From Paragordius varius (Eukaryota; Nematomorpha), in the NCBI GenBank assembly GCA_964247055.1, contig OZ176052.1, positions 10,974,001 to 11,038,000 of the forward strand: DNA of 64,000 bases. The letters are read 5' to 3'. The notes under the pieces are model-generated. The model saw only the letters and a program-made list of their open reading frames with translations. It was not told where the DNA came from and searched no databases. Of the stretch, positions 1 through 11,400 are shown piece by piece. Position numbers and translations under genes: made by a program. Position 1 is the stretch's first letter; each line of letters starts with the position of its first letter.

Positions 1-56
1 TTTTTCTAATTTTATTAAATGTAAAACATTATTAAATATAATTCTATATAATATAG

Positions 57-1360
57 GTTGTATCGCTTATAATCTCTGATATTATTGGGGACCCTATTCA
101 ATATATAGCTAGTGGACCAACCATAATTCGGGATATTAATAATAACCCCATTGAGTATTCAACGTTGAATGCTTACAAAATTCTTGAAAAATATAATCTA
201 ATAAAGTGCTTAACTGGAGATGTGCACGCAATATTGGGTAATTTTAATTATTTTTAAAACGAATCGAAATATATATAATATTAAATAGTTGTATTAAGTA
301 TTAGATTTAGATTTTCTTATATTTTTTATTTTATATTAAAATTGTTTTAGGTCCTAACGATGATGATATGAAAATAAAGAATATAAATACTCAAAATATT
401 CATAATTATATAATCGGAAGTAATGTTACAATGTTAAATGCTGTGTACCATTATATAAATAAGACTATGATAAACGAATTTTATGCCCTACCACCCATTT
501 CAGATATAATATGCGGTGAGGCTTTTATGTTTGGCAAATATTTGGCTAATTTAGCAATCTATTTAACCTTGATGCAAATTCAAAACGGGAAAAATGTATC
601 ACCGCATTATACTGATGATTGGCTTAGTGAATTTCAAAAATCATGTGCAAATTATTTGGGAAAAGGGTGCCTTGAAAATATTATTGAGCAAATTTTGCAG
701 CTTCATAGCCAAAAATCAGTGCAATATATTGCCCTTTTATTTGGGGGCGAAACAACAGTTAACTTGAAGCAAAAACCTTACCTTTTTGTTGATACCAAAG
801 ATTCAAATAATAACGAAATGGATGATCAAAACTGTGATAATGAAGATGAAATCTATAAAAATTTACAATCAATAGATTTTTTCATAGATGTTGATAATCA
901 TATCCAAGTAGACGTAGCTCTAAATAGAGAATCCAAACATTCCGATATTATTATAAATAAAAAACCATTAGGTGGTAGAAATCAAGAAATTGTCCTCACA
1001 TTCCTTATACAATACATTTCCATGCAAAAATATTTTGACAATTATAAAACCAATAATTGTAGCACCAAAATCCAACACTCCGCACTTTTTAGTTTTGGGA
1101 GTGATGGTCAAGATGGACCCACTGATGCAGGTGGAGCATTCATTACCTTTAATCAATTTAATGATACTCAAAAAAATCAAACTCAAATTTGTACCAAAGA
1201 TATCCCAAAAATTTTAAATTATGCGCAATTTTTTTTATCAAAACATGATTCTTATACATTTTTTAATGTTTTTGCTGGTGGGAAATACCACTTTAAACCT
1301 GGTTTAAGTGGTACTAATGTGATGGACATGCAAATATTACTCATTCCATTTATTATTTGA
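57..1360 (+). CDS. GLYCTK: Glycerate kinase (GLYCTK / MOFRL family), C-terminal 396 residues
   Basis: Phosphorylates D-glycerate in serine and fructose breakdown; animal members are cytosolic or mitochondrial. Two exons are visible: 57-237 (acceptor ...ATATAG at 56) and 351-1360, with a 113-nt intron at 238-350 in phase 1; the stop TGA is at 1358-1360. Family motifs in order are SDIIGDP and IASGPT in the first exon, then LFGGETTV, GGRNQE, the MOFRL-type SFGSDGQDGPTDAGGA, and the C-terminal GTNVMDMQ. These are the signatures of the eukaryotic/type-2 glycerate kinases, about 520 residues in human, so roughly the first quarter lies left of the window. An Asn/Asp-rich stretch of about 60 residues sits between GGETTV and GGRNQE and looks like a lineage-specific loop. 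The reading frame is intact. Identity is based on motif order; confidence is high. Confidence 0.93.
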
Positions 1361-1915
1361 AAAAATGCCATAATATGTGTGCAAAATATTTTAGAGTATT
1401 ATTATATTTAATTTTTTGGGTAAATATTGTGAAACAGTTATAACAATTAATTTTAATTTGATGTATCTATTATTGGTAAACTCATTTTTAATTATATGTT
1501 CCCGGTCTTTATGTAATAATAAATGTTTAGCTTATTTTCATTTATTTTTAGGCAATGTAAAATTTTTGATATTTCCTTCAACCCGGGCCCAATGCTTTAA
1601 TTAATCGTTTTGTTTCTGACATAATTGATAACAAAGTTTTTTTTCGTTTAAGCTACATGACCATATTTTATTGTAATGGCTGTTTTTGAATAACATATTT
1701 TAAAACTGCTCTCTCATGTGTGGTTGTGTTGTGAAAAAGATGATTTACGTTGATAAAATTTCTTTCATAAATTAAGGTATAAATTTGGTGAAAAAAATTA
1801 ATTAGTCATTTATCATCCTCTTTATGCGGTTTTCATTGGTGTATGTGTTATAAGAGCATTGCAGAATATGGATTTCTAAATTTTTAGCAGGCTGTGCATA
1901 AAGTCGCAGGCCCGT
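1361..1915. other. Downstream region of glycerate kinase, no gene seen
   Basis: AT-rich sequence with only short chance frames. It should contain the 3' UTR of the glycerate kinase. Nothing else is recognisable. Confidence 0.5.
1518..1523 (+). terminator. Candidate poly(A) signal for glycerate kinase
   Basis: A canonical AATAAA lies 158 nt after the stop codon of the glycerate kinase. In such AT-rich DNA this hexamer is common by chance, so the assignment is tentative. Confidence 0.3.
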
Positions 1916-1919
1916 GCGC

Positions 1920-2295
1920 CGCGTGTTGAACACCCCTGATTAGCAGAACTAGCCCATTTTTCGAATGGAAAAAAATGCGGCTTACGGACCCTGCATCTAA
2001 AAATAAAATTTTTCTTAAAATATTTTTTTCCTTTTATATATAGTTTATGATATTTAGTGATATTTTTGAAATGAAGCAATTAGCTACCAAAAAAATTTTA
2101 CATAATATGCTCAATTTTTGCCATTTTTTGATATGGAACAGTTACTACAAAAGTGAGAATAAGTTTCTTATGTCATTTGTAAGGGCCACCACTAAAAGCA
2201 CCATAATCCTCGTTTTACTATCAGAATATATATACTTCATCGAATTTTTTAACCTTCCGATCGGACGCAGTGTAATACAACAGCCAATATATGTA
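1920..2295 (+). repeat. Dispersed repeat R3, copy 1
   Basis: About 370 bp shared, with many substitutions, with 25535-25890 on the same strand. Shared landmarks in order include AACTAGCC followed by ATTTTTCG/ATTTTCG, then a TTGATNTGGA block followed by GTTACAAAA or GTTACTACAAAA, then AGGGCCA...AAAAGCA, then ATATATACTTCATC, then CNNTGTGTAATA. The left edge is unusually GC-rich for this window (1890-1940) and contains CACCCCTG, whose reverse complement resembles hAT-type ends. No coding capacity is seen. It is probably a non-autonomous element or an old transposon remnant. Confidence 0.5.
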
Positions 2296-2434
2296 TATTA
2301 CGGTTAGAAAATGCAAATAATTAAGTTTATAAAGCTTTAATGTTGAATACCAAAAATTGTTTATTTATTATTTCATAAAATCAGCTGTAAAATTAAATTG
2401 TTTTATGGAATTGTCCCAACTTAAACTCTTGACC

Positions 2435-4400
2435 AGTGAATTTTTCAGTCAAAAACAACATTTCAAATTTGCAAAAACAAAATTTTGTCAAGCCAACGCA
2501 ACATTTTTCAGCCAAAGACAACATATTTAATCAAAAGCATCAATTTTTTTAAAAATTAAAGGCAAATTTTTATCTTATGACAATCAACTAGTCATTTAAT
2601 ATTTGGTGATTAATTTAATTTTTTCGCTGAATACTGATTTTTATTGTATAAATGGTAAATTTTTCAAATTTCGGGAGCCCATAACTTAATTATAATATTT
2701 ATTTGTAAAAATTCATCTTTCTTTATATCAACTTTAGTTTTATTTTACCTATAATCAATATATACAATTGCACATCAAGCGTGTTCTTGAAAAATAAAAG
2801 TCAATTCTCCAACACTTAAGGGTGATGCTTTAATAGTTTAAGTTGGTGTTTATGTTTAAGTTTGTTTTGCATGCAACCGTAATTTTGCATATAATTATCT
2901 AATTTTTAATCTTCGGCCTAATATATTTATTCATTTGTATTTTTTCATTCAAAAAGATTTTTTCTTTTTTAAATTGTTTCGAAAGAGTTTTCTTTGATTT
3001 AACAATATTTTAAACCAGGGCTTGGAACCGATACCGCATAGAACCGGAACCCGGTTCCTGGGATTTTAACAAGACCCGGTTATTGGGGTGGAACCAACGC
3101 GGTTCCACTTCTCCAGGAACCACCCCGGTACCGATTCTAAAATTTCAGGAACTACCCCGGTTCTATCTATAAGTTTTTAGGAACAACCCGGTTCCGGTTC
3201 CACCTCCTTAATTACTGGTTTCCATATGATTTTATTATAAAATATTTATTCTATTATTTAAATTTGATTGTACCACTACATATTACATACTTCAAACTTT
3301 AAACCTAAGACTAAGCGCCTAATATTATATTAGCGATACTCTTTGAATTTTGGGCGATTCGGCTATTTCCAAAAAACTAATAGTCATTGTTAGTATATAA
3401 AGGTCTCTGTTGAAAGGAGCTTTTTAACCCTTAATTTATTTTCAGACCTGAGAAGCAGTTTGACCAGCGAATTGCTTGGTGCAATAATTTTATGAAGTTG
3501 AATAAGGAATTTTTTAGATACCATACTTAAATTAACTCTCATTTTATACCTTTGCTATACATTTTCCTATTATATTTATTTAATTTGTTTCATTTTTAGC
3601 TACATTATATATCTTTCAATATACATTGGCAATTTATAATAAATTGTTTGATTTATAATTGTTAATATTTTGGTTATATTATTATAATAATTTTGTAGGA
3701 AAATTATTTAATCAAAAGTTAGGAACCGTAAATGGATCCGGTTCTTTACATTTAGAACCGGTTCCGGAACCGCTAAATTTTTAAAGAACCAACGCGGTTC
3801 CGGTTACACATTTTTTGAACCGGTTCCAAGCCCTGTTTTAAACTTTTTAATCTTTTACAACCCAAGAGATATTTTTACTTAAAACCTTATTTAAAAATAA
3901 TTTTCATAGAAAATAATAAGGATATACGGTTCTTGAATGAAAAGTTGGCAATAAAAAAGTTGTTAAACAAAGAGGATAGGTTAAAAAGGATAGGATAGAT
4001 CGATATTTTGAATCAAAGTTAAACTATTAAAGAATCAAATTTAAGTGTTGAAGGAATAACTTCAATTTTTTAAGGACTTTATTTTTCATAACTAAAGTTA
4101 AAAAAAGTAATTTTTATACATAAAAATTGCAATTAAGTTATAAGCAAAATTAGAATTTAAATCTATTTTTCATCAAATATTGATAAAACAAAATATTATA
4201 ATTCAACAATATTCAGTATCATTAACTAAAAATTAAATAAATTCTTAATAAAAATTATCATATCTTTAATAATAGAAAAATTTTTTTTTTGGTAAAAAAT
4301 GTTTGCTTGAAAAATTGTTGCCTTTGCTTTCAAAAAAGTTGTCTTTGCTTGAAAGAATGTTGCGTCTGCTTGAAATATTGTTGACTGCAAAATATTATAC
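2435..4400. repeat. Fold-back (long inverted repeat) element, split by a nested MITE
   Basis: The left arm (about 2435-3000) and right arm (about 3900-4400) are reverse complements with divergence. Left TTTTTCAGTCAAAAACAACA pairs with right TGTTGACTGCAAAA. Left GCCAAAGACAACAT pairs with right GTTGTCTTTGCTTG. Left GAAAAATAAAAGTCAATTCT...CAACACTTAA...CTTTAATAGTTTAA pairs with right TTAAACTATTAAAGAATC...TTAAGTGTTGAAG...TTATTTTTCAT. The outer ends consist of degenerate repeats of about 21 bp. The middle is occupied by the hAT-type MITE at 3016-3835. No coding frame of note is present. The family is not recognised; it looks like a fold-back or MITE-like non-autonomous element. Confidence 0.65.
3016..3835. 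mobile_element. hAT-type MITE with perfect 8-bp target duplication
   Basis: An 820-bp non-coding element. The terminal inverted repeats begin CAGGGCTTGGAACCG and end CGGTTCCAAGCCCTG, a perfect 15-bp match. It is flanked by the identical 8-bp duplication TTTTAAAC at 3008-3015 and 3836-3843. CAGGG ends and an 8-bp duplication are the hAT superfamily signature. The inside carries several short GGAACC/GGTTCC modules near both ends, giving an extended palindromic end structure, around an AT-rich centre. It sits inside the fold-back element, so it inserted after it. Confidence 0.9.
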
Positions 4401-4878
4401 TCCCGCGGCCCTAAAATGCCTTATCCTAAATTATTAAATTTTTTGATGTATTTAATTTTAATATATTTATTTGCAAGTGTGTCTAACATCTATTTTGTAT
4501 TGGTATTATATGGTGTTTGGCCCTTGAGAGAAGATATATATTTTTAAACTTTAAAATTTTTCTGTTGTTCAACTGCTCTAGACTTTAAATAATAAGCCCT
4601 TATTATTGAATTTTACCCAAATAACTTTCCAAATGTAGTTTTTTTACTAGATTAAGATAATATTAAAATTACCTCAAAATGTCATTTTGTACAAAAATTT
4701 GAAAAAACGCAACTATGTTATAAATGTGTTAGAACAACCTTATATCCCAAAATATTATAATAAATAAAAAAATGATTGATATTTGTTTATATATACAAAC
4801 GTATACGTCAAATTTATGGTGCAAAAATTAAATCATATGGTAACACTTTTAAGAAAATTATCCTCATTTTGAAAAAAT

Positions 4879-5016
4879 ATGAAATTAGATGGAATTGTTC
4901 CCGAAGGGAGTAAGGCACTTGAACACGTTTTAAAGGTTAATATGTTTTAATATATTAGGTTTTTTATGGAAATATTGAAGTTACGCCCGGCAAAGTTTTG
5001 ACGCCTACTCAAGTTT

Positions 5017-5048
<32 letters not shown>

Positions 5049-6405
5049 TAGGTTAAAGATAAACCTACCAAAATTACATGGCCTCATGATAAGGAGCATA
5101 TGTATACACTGGCTTTGATAGGTTTTCCCTGCATATAATTAATTTTAGATCCCGATGCTCCTACACGTAATGCTTCACTAGAAGAACCTTGGCGACATTG
5201 GACAGTTATTAATATTCCAGGAGATAGTATTGATGAGGGAGGTGAAGTCGCAGAATATATTGGGGCTGGACCACCCAAAGGAACAGGTTTTAACATAAAA
5301 ATTATTGTATCAGGGCTACATCGTTACGTTTTTATGCTATATAAGCAAGAACAAGAAATTGACCCTGAACACGTTCAGAAACTGCATAAAAAGTAAGTTT
5401 ATACATTTAACATTGTTGTATGTGTAAATTTTTTAACCTTTTTATTTTTATGAGCATTTCTTACATCTTATATTATTTTTGCGTTGTTTAAGAATGTGCT
5501 ATGCAAACATTTGTTGTTTAACCCATTTTTAAGGTGAAAATTAACGATATTTAACTTTTTGCATTGTATAATGATTAATCTTAGGTATTTAATGATAAAT
5601 TGTTTTATTTTTATTTTCTTACGTACAAGAGCTTATTTTATTTGTTTGCATACCCTATCGTGTAACCTTTGCTTGTTAAATAAATCCTATTTTTACTACG
5701 TTATAACTTATAATTTTGATATTATATTAATGATAAATTTTAATCTATTTTGAATAATATTATAACAATCACACACATTATCGTATACTTAATTATATTT
5801 TTTATATAATACAAATGGATTTAAACGCACTGAAAAGGCTTAAGACTTTTTAACTTGATATATAAAATTCAGAATCTTAAAAAAAGAAAAGGGATTCTGA
5901 TTCTATTAACAATAAACATTTATTGTGTTTTTCTTGCATTTTAAGATTTCATTCTCAATTAAAAGCCTTATTAGAGTTATATATTCTCTGCTGAAAATAT
6001 TCGTCATAATTTATACAGTTGAATATTAAGATGCTTTACATATACAGTAAAATTGCAACTGATCTAATTAAAATTCGTTAACCATTTATTATTTGCATTT
6101 AAAATTAATTAATATTCAATTACTTCACACTTAAATTTACCGCCTTACTTAATAAAAATATATTGGTCAATTATTGGTTTTAAGGTCTAAATATAGAGAT
6201 TTATAAATATGGTTGACTTTTTTTCTTGATTGCCGCTTTTTATAAAATTTTTATAATTTATTTTAGTACTGACAAGTACCGAGCAAAATGGCGTTTAAAA
6301 CATTTTATACATGATCATCATTTGGAACTTTTAGCGTGCAATTATTTTGAAGCCGAATGGGATGACTATGTCCCCAAACTCTATGAGCAATTGCAAGGAC
6401 ATTGA
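4879..6405 (+). CDS. PEBP1: Phosphatidylethanolamine-binding protein (PEBP/RKIP family), complete
   Basis: Small cytosolic PEBP-fold protein; animal members bind anionic phospholipids, and mammalian PEBP1 restrains Raf kinase signalling. Six exons: 4879-4926, 4959-5012, 5052-5121, 5149-5286, 5314-5392, 6267-6405, with all splice phases consistent, encode 175 residues (human PEBP1 has 187). The start ATG at 4879 opens MKLDGIVPEG, the usual PEBP N-terminus. Motifs are GKVLTPTQVK, the anion-site DPDAPTRN, GAGPPKGTGLHRYVF, and the C-terminal AEWDDYVPKLYEQL, ending in GH. Introns 1-4 are only 32, 39, 27 and 27 nt; intron 5 is 874 nt. The gene converges on WDR7, whose stop is 620 bp away. The frame is intact and the key pocket residues seem conserved. 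The alternative is a paralogue within the PEBP family. Confidence 0.95.
4927..5313 (+). other. Four ultra-short introns of the PEBP gene
   Basis: Introns at 4927-4958 (32 nt), 5013-5051 (39 nt), 5122-5148 (27 nt) and 5287-5313 (27 nt). Each starts GTTTT and ends TAG or CAG. Removing them rejoins LEH/VFYG, PTQ/VKD, ALI/DPDAP and GTG/LHRY, exactly as in the family. The 39-nt intron is mostly a TA dinucleotide run. Confidence 0.9.
5022..5049. repeat. TA microsatellite inside PEBP intron 2
   Basis: About 14 TA units make up most of the 39-nt second PEBP intron, between the GT donor at 5013 and the AG acceptor at 5050-5051. Confidence 0.9.
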
Positions 6406-6482
6406 AAAAATTTTTAAACTTTTTCGCGCATTTTAAAAAAGATTATTCGCTGTATTTTTGCGAATATTTTTGTTAGTATTTG

Positions 6483-6488
6483 AATAAA
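6483..6488 (+). terminator. Candidate poly(A) signal for PEBP
   Basis: AATAAA 78 nt downstream of the PEBP stop codon, a normal distance for an animal mRNA 3' end. Confidence 0.45.
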
Positions 6489-7024
6489 AAGAATAATTTT
6501 AGTTAGATATTTATGGATGATTTCATCATGCATTTATAAGTATTTGTTCGTTTTCGTTTTAATATTTATAATTTTTTTATGTTATAATATAATACAAACT
6601 ACCTTGTAATCCCATTGAGTTAGACAATTGAATAAATATATTTTACTTTGATTTGTTTTACACTTTAACTAGACTATTTAGTGAATTAAAGATTGAGAAA
6701 TTAAGTTGAATTTACATGTTTTATTATTTTAACCCAAAACACTTTCTTTGATGTGCTAATCTTTTTAATCCATTTCGATTGCAGTTTATAACATTTTTAT
6801 GTAAACAACAATATATTTCTAATTTATTTTATACAGTATTACACCACATTTAATTAAATAGGTTGGTAATAATAAATTTACGTAAATAAATTTTAAGTTA
6901 AAAGCATCCATATGTTGGGCACACTTATATGAAATTTATATAATTCTTTACATATAATGGAAATTAAATTTCAAATTTGGTAATGTATAGCAGCATAAAG
7001 ATTGCTTTGTATTTCACATGAGAA
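6489..7024. other. Shared convergent 3' region of PEBP and WDR7
   Basis: AT-rich DNA between two convergent genes. It should hold both 3' UTRs and both cleavage sites. No other gene is seen. Confidence 0.5.
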
Positions 7025-8434
7025 CTACAAGAAAAATTTGTGTTCAGTCCCGTCCGAAAAAAGTAAAAGCAAGATTCGTGAATTAAGCCAATGGATTTTT
7101 GCGATTCTCATATCTTTCCATGTTCCAATACTTTGACCATTTTCATAAATACTGTCACCAATCATTAAATTATTTGCGTTTTGATGAGTTGCATTTTTTG
7201 TCACTTCATTTGGATTAACAAGTGTTTCCTCATTGCTTGCAGAGACTGGATGAGCAGACAGGGCAGATATGGTTTCAAGTTTTCGGCTTTTAAGTAATCG
7301 AAGTTGACTCGAACCAATGCCAAAGATCCCGGCTGAGATCTGTATAATTTTTTATACACAAAACGATCGTAGAATTTGCTATGTGTGCGAAATACGTGAG
7401 TTTGTTTCATTTTCATAAATATGGTTTAAATTTAGATTATACATAATTGAGTCAATATTTTGTCAGTAAAGAAAAAATTTGTTTGTCATGAATGATGATT
7501 AGATTTAAGTTTTTAAATAAGAGAAACGCTTAACAACGTTAAAGAGAAAAATAAACTGCCCAAACTTAACTAAAGAATGTATCCTATAAAAATAAGAATA
7601 TTTGTCGTCACAACTTTGCATATATGAAATATTAAATTTTTTGAAATATTAGTAGGTACATGGGTAGCCTTATATATTTACCTAAATCTAATCCTTTACG
7701 GAAAAAAGGAATAAATAATTATTGCCTTCTATAAATATTAATACCTGCCAAATAACAAGTAAACATTCAGGGAAAGAAAAACTAGCCAAGTTTCGGAAAT
7801 CTGGTGAATATGAAACCGTAATAATTGGATCGTGATGTGGAGTTTGACAAATCTAAACCAAACATGTCGATAATTTATTTTAATTAGAATATTAATAAGC
7901 AAATCATTTAAACAACGCAAGAAATGTAATATTACTTCAGGTTTAATCGTTTTGAAATTGTAAATATATATTTGACGCTTGTTTGTCCCTATAATAAGTT
8001 GTTTCTTTTCAGCACTGTATACCAATTGAGGATAACTGTTTTAAATTTGATAAGTGAAATATTAGTTATAACAGTATTTTTATAATTAAAAAATATAAAT
8101 AATTTTGGTAGACCGAAAATTCCAAGATCATATTTTAATATATATACCCGAAAAAAGGTGATAATAAATGTTCCCAATCTTTGGATTTGTGTATATCATT
8201 ACTCCCACAGTATATGTAAATGTCTATTGTCTAACACAAAAAAATAAATTTTATTTCCGTAAATATATCATTATTTCACAGCTCTTTTATAACACGTTTA
8301 TATACCTCTGGTAAAAGGGCCGCAATTTGTACGGGGTTCGTTTCGATTAAGGATTCAATGATGTTAAATAAAACGTCCTTTGCGCTAATTAAAAGATTGG
8401 GGTTTGAAGCCGGTGCACCGTGTTTATACCCTAT

Positions 8435-8474
<40 letters not shown>

Positions 8475-11400
8475 CAATTGACATTTTAAAGGCTAACAAA
8501 TACTAAATTGGCAAAAACATTTGTAAATAAACGTATATTCGAGAATTCAAATAGTATATCCCTATAAATAAAATAAATTTATTATTTTTATCCCATATTT
8601 TGAAGTGTAAACGATTATTTTTTTTTGAATAAAAATTCATTTATGAATATCTGCTCCAAAATATATAATAACTACCCCACAAATGATGTTGCACAAATGG
8701 GGTCATGTGGAGATAAAAATAATTTCACTTCATTTAATATTTCAGAAAATAGCATTTAAAAACCTACGGAAAAAAAGACCAATTAAGTATAAAATGATAA
8801 AATAAAATTAACCTGTGTTATGAGGGGCATTTACATTGCGATATGATTGTTGAGCAGAAAAGCCAGATGAAGGAAGATTAACGGTGGAAGTAGTTATATT
8901 GTGATGTTGAACAAACTGATGATGGACCGATTGGAAGGCTGATGACGTTTGTGAATGCAACATGTGTCTAAATTTATTTTATAAAAATGTTACTATAGTA
9001 TAAATTAATCTAAACTGTTTATTACGAAACATTACACAAATGGGATATGTTCGCCGGTTTATGATAGTGACTGTGAAGGTTTTTCAGTATATCTCCGAGT
9101 CAAAAACTTTTGTTATAAAAAATTGGGTCAAAAACAAATATTTTTTTGCAAAAAATGTAAATTTTAAACCCTTTTTACTAATAATGGCCATATACTGTTT
9201 TCTCTTTAATTAAAACATACTTTTGATTTTGTGATAATTGTGAATCGACTTATCCGTAAACCGGTTATATTTTAAGGGGCTTTTTTAAACTTATTGATGA
9301 TTATGACATACACTTTGTAAAACACCTAGCACAAATACATTTTCAACTATATTTTGAATATTTATTTTAATTCCAAGGTATTATATACTTGCTAATTTCT
9401 TTGTTTATGATTGTAATGAAGGTAGCTGGTCGCATAAATGCAATATTTTTCAAACATTCTTTGGTTGAAGCGAGCAATATCACGCTATCCCTATTAAAAA
9501 ATATGTGAAGGATATAAAAAATAATAGACAATAATTTTGTAAGATAAATATAATTTAACAGGCTTAAATTATATTTTTACTCGGTATTTAATCTTTCAGA
9601 GATAACACAAATTTCAAGCAACTTTAGCAACAGGGCCGAAAGATCCAAGAATGGTTCCCAAAGGGAGAAACCCAAACATAAAACTTGATAGCTAATAGCT
9701 TTAAGTCGACTATCATACAAAATGAGATAATCGGACAGTAGGGATATATTATTAAGCGGTGTAAAGGAGGTATTTGAATTGGATGTGGATGCATTTATAG
9801 AAGATGACATATTGGGTAATCGTGTTACTTTGCTTGATATTGAATGCTTGGTTTTGTTTGGTTTAATGATTGTGTGAGTCGGGAGGCGTATAAAAGCCCA
9901 AATTATGTTACCTAATCAAAATATAAAAAAGTAATAACGAATTTGGCCCGATAAGCAATATTTTTTTGAATTAAAACATAAAAATTAAAGAATGATTTGT
10001 GAATAAAAAACCAAACTAAATGAGTGTATATATACATGTAAGTAGTAATATTTTTGGGTTTTGTAAGCTAAAATAATCAGAATATATTGCAAGCAGTTTT
10101 TCATGCATCGATGAATCCGGAGTTGATTGCACGTTTTTTGAGGGATGTAAGAATTTAGGAATGTGTTTTCCGAAAAATCCCATCAACATGAAAGCCAATA
10201 AGGGGCCAGGTATGCAGCCTTTGTATAATATACGAATTATAAATGACAAAATAATGATAAAGCCTCTAATTTCTTAACATTATGAACGGCCTATACATGT
10301 CTCGTGCTAGGAAGTATTAATATTGATGCAATAAAAATAATGTTTTATCTGATTAAATAAAATCCTTATGTTAAATTTCTTGTCATTCTATTACCGTATA
10401 TACTGTTTAACACTTGGATACAACACATTCATTTTAGTCCTTTGATTCAAATTGGGGTAGTTAAATACCCCAGGCCTGTTTAAAATTAAATTCTTTAAAA
10501 AATAGGGAAGGAATCGAAACCATGGCAAAATCTTGCACTTGTATAAAATTAATAAACCGCAATATAAAAATTTTATTCAAAAATACTTGGAATCACTTAT
10601 TTTAAGCTAAAACCGAAAGGTAAAAACTTAGTCAACGTGACATGCGTGCAATGATAAAATTAAAAAATAATACAAAATAAAAAGCTTTTTCGATTTCTAT
10701 CAATGTTAGATGTAATTTAAATAAAAAATTAGCTATAATTTTACCCTTAAAATTTAATGAAGACGATATTTTGCAAAATTTTTGCAAAATAAAAATGCGT
10801 CGAAGTAGTTTGATATGGAACTTTTTTTTCATAACAAAATTTTTGTAGATATATTGGCATATTTATAAAATTTTTATTAGGATAGAAGCATAAATTTAAA
10901 TTGGGACCGTTTGCTTCAGTAGCTTTTTAAATATCCTAACTCACATTTAGTCTGGGGTATTTAGATACCCCAATTTGAATCGAAGTGTTAAAATACTCAT
11001 AATCGACAAAATAAAATGTTTTTTTACAAACATATCGTAAATTATATTTTACCGTATTGTTTGTAATAATCACGAAAAGGATAACACAATTTTTTCACCA
11101 TTTCTGGATCTATTAAGACTTCAGTCGAGTGTGAAAGATTGGAATCGATATATGTAGATTTATTTGATAAATTATCACTTTCGAAAACTTCTTTAGAATG
11201 TAATGTTGGAGGTATATTGGAATCAATGCGATTTGGTGCGGGTTGGACACTTTGATGTCTAAAAATGTTATAATAATTCAATTTCGGTCTTTTAAAACAA
11301 AATATAATTCTGCTAATATAACCTTTTATAATTTGGATTTAGGGATTGTTTTGGTGATTTACTGTGGTCAGAATATGTGTGATCAAAATTTTGGCTACTA

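Noticed and set aside
2047-2307. An 86-codon plus-strand open frame
   Set aside because: It lies in dispersed repeat R3. The matching region in the second copy does not keep the frame, and there is no recognised domain.
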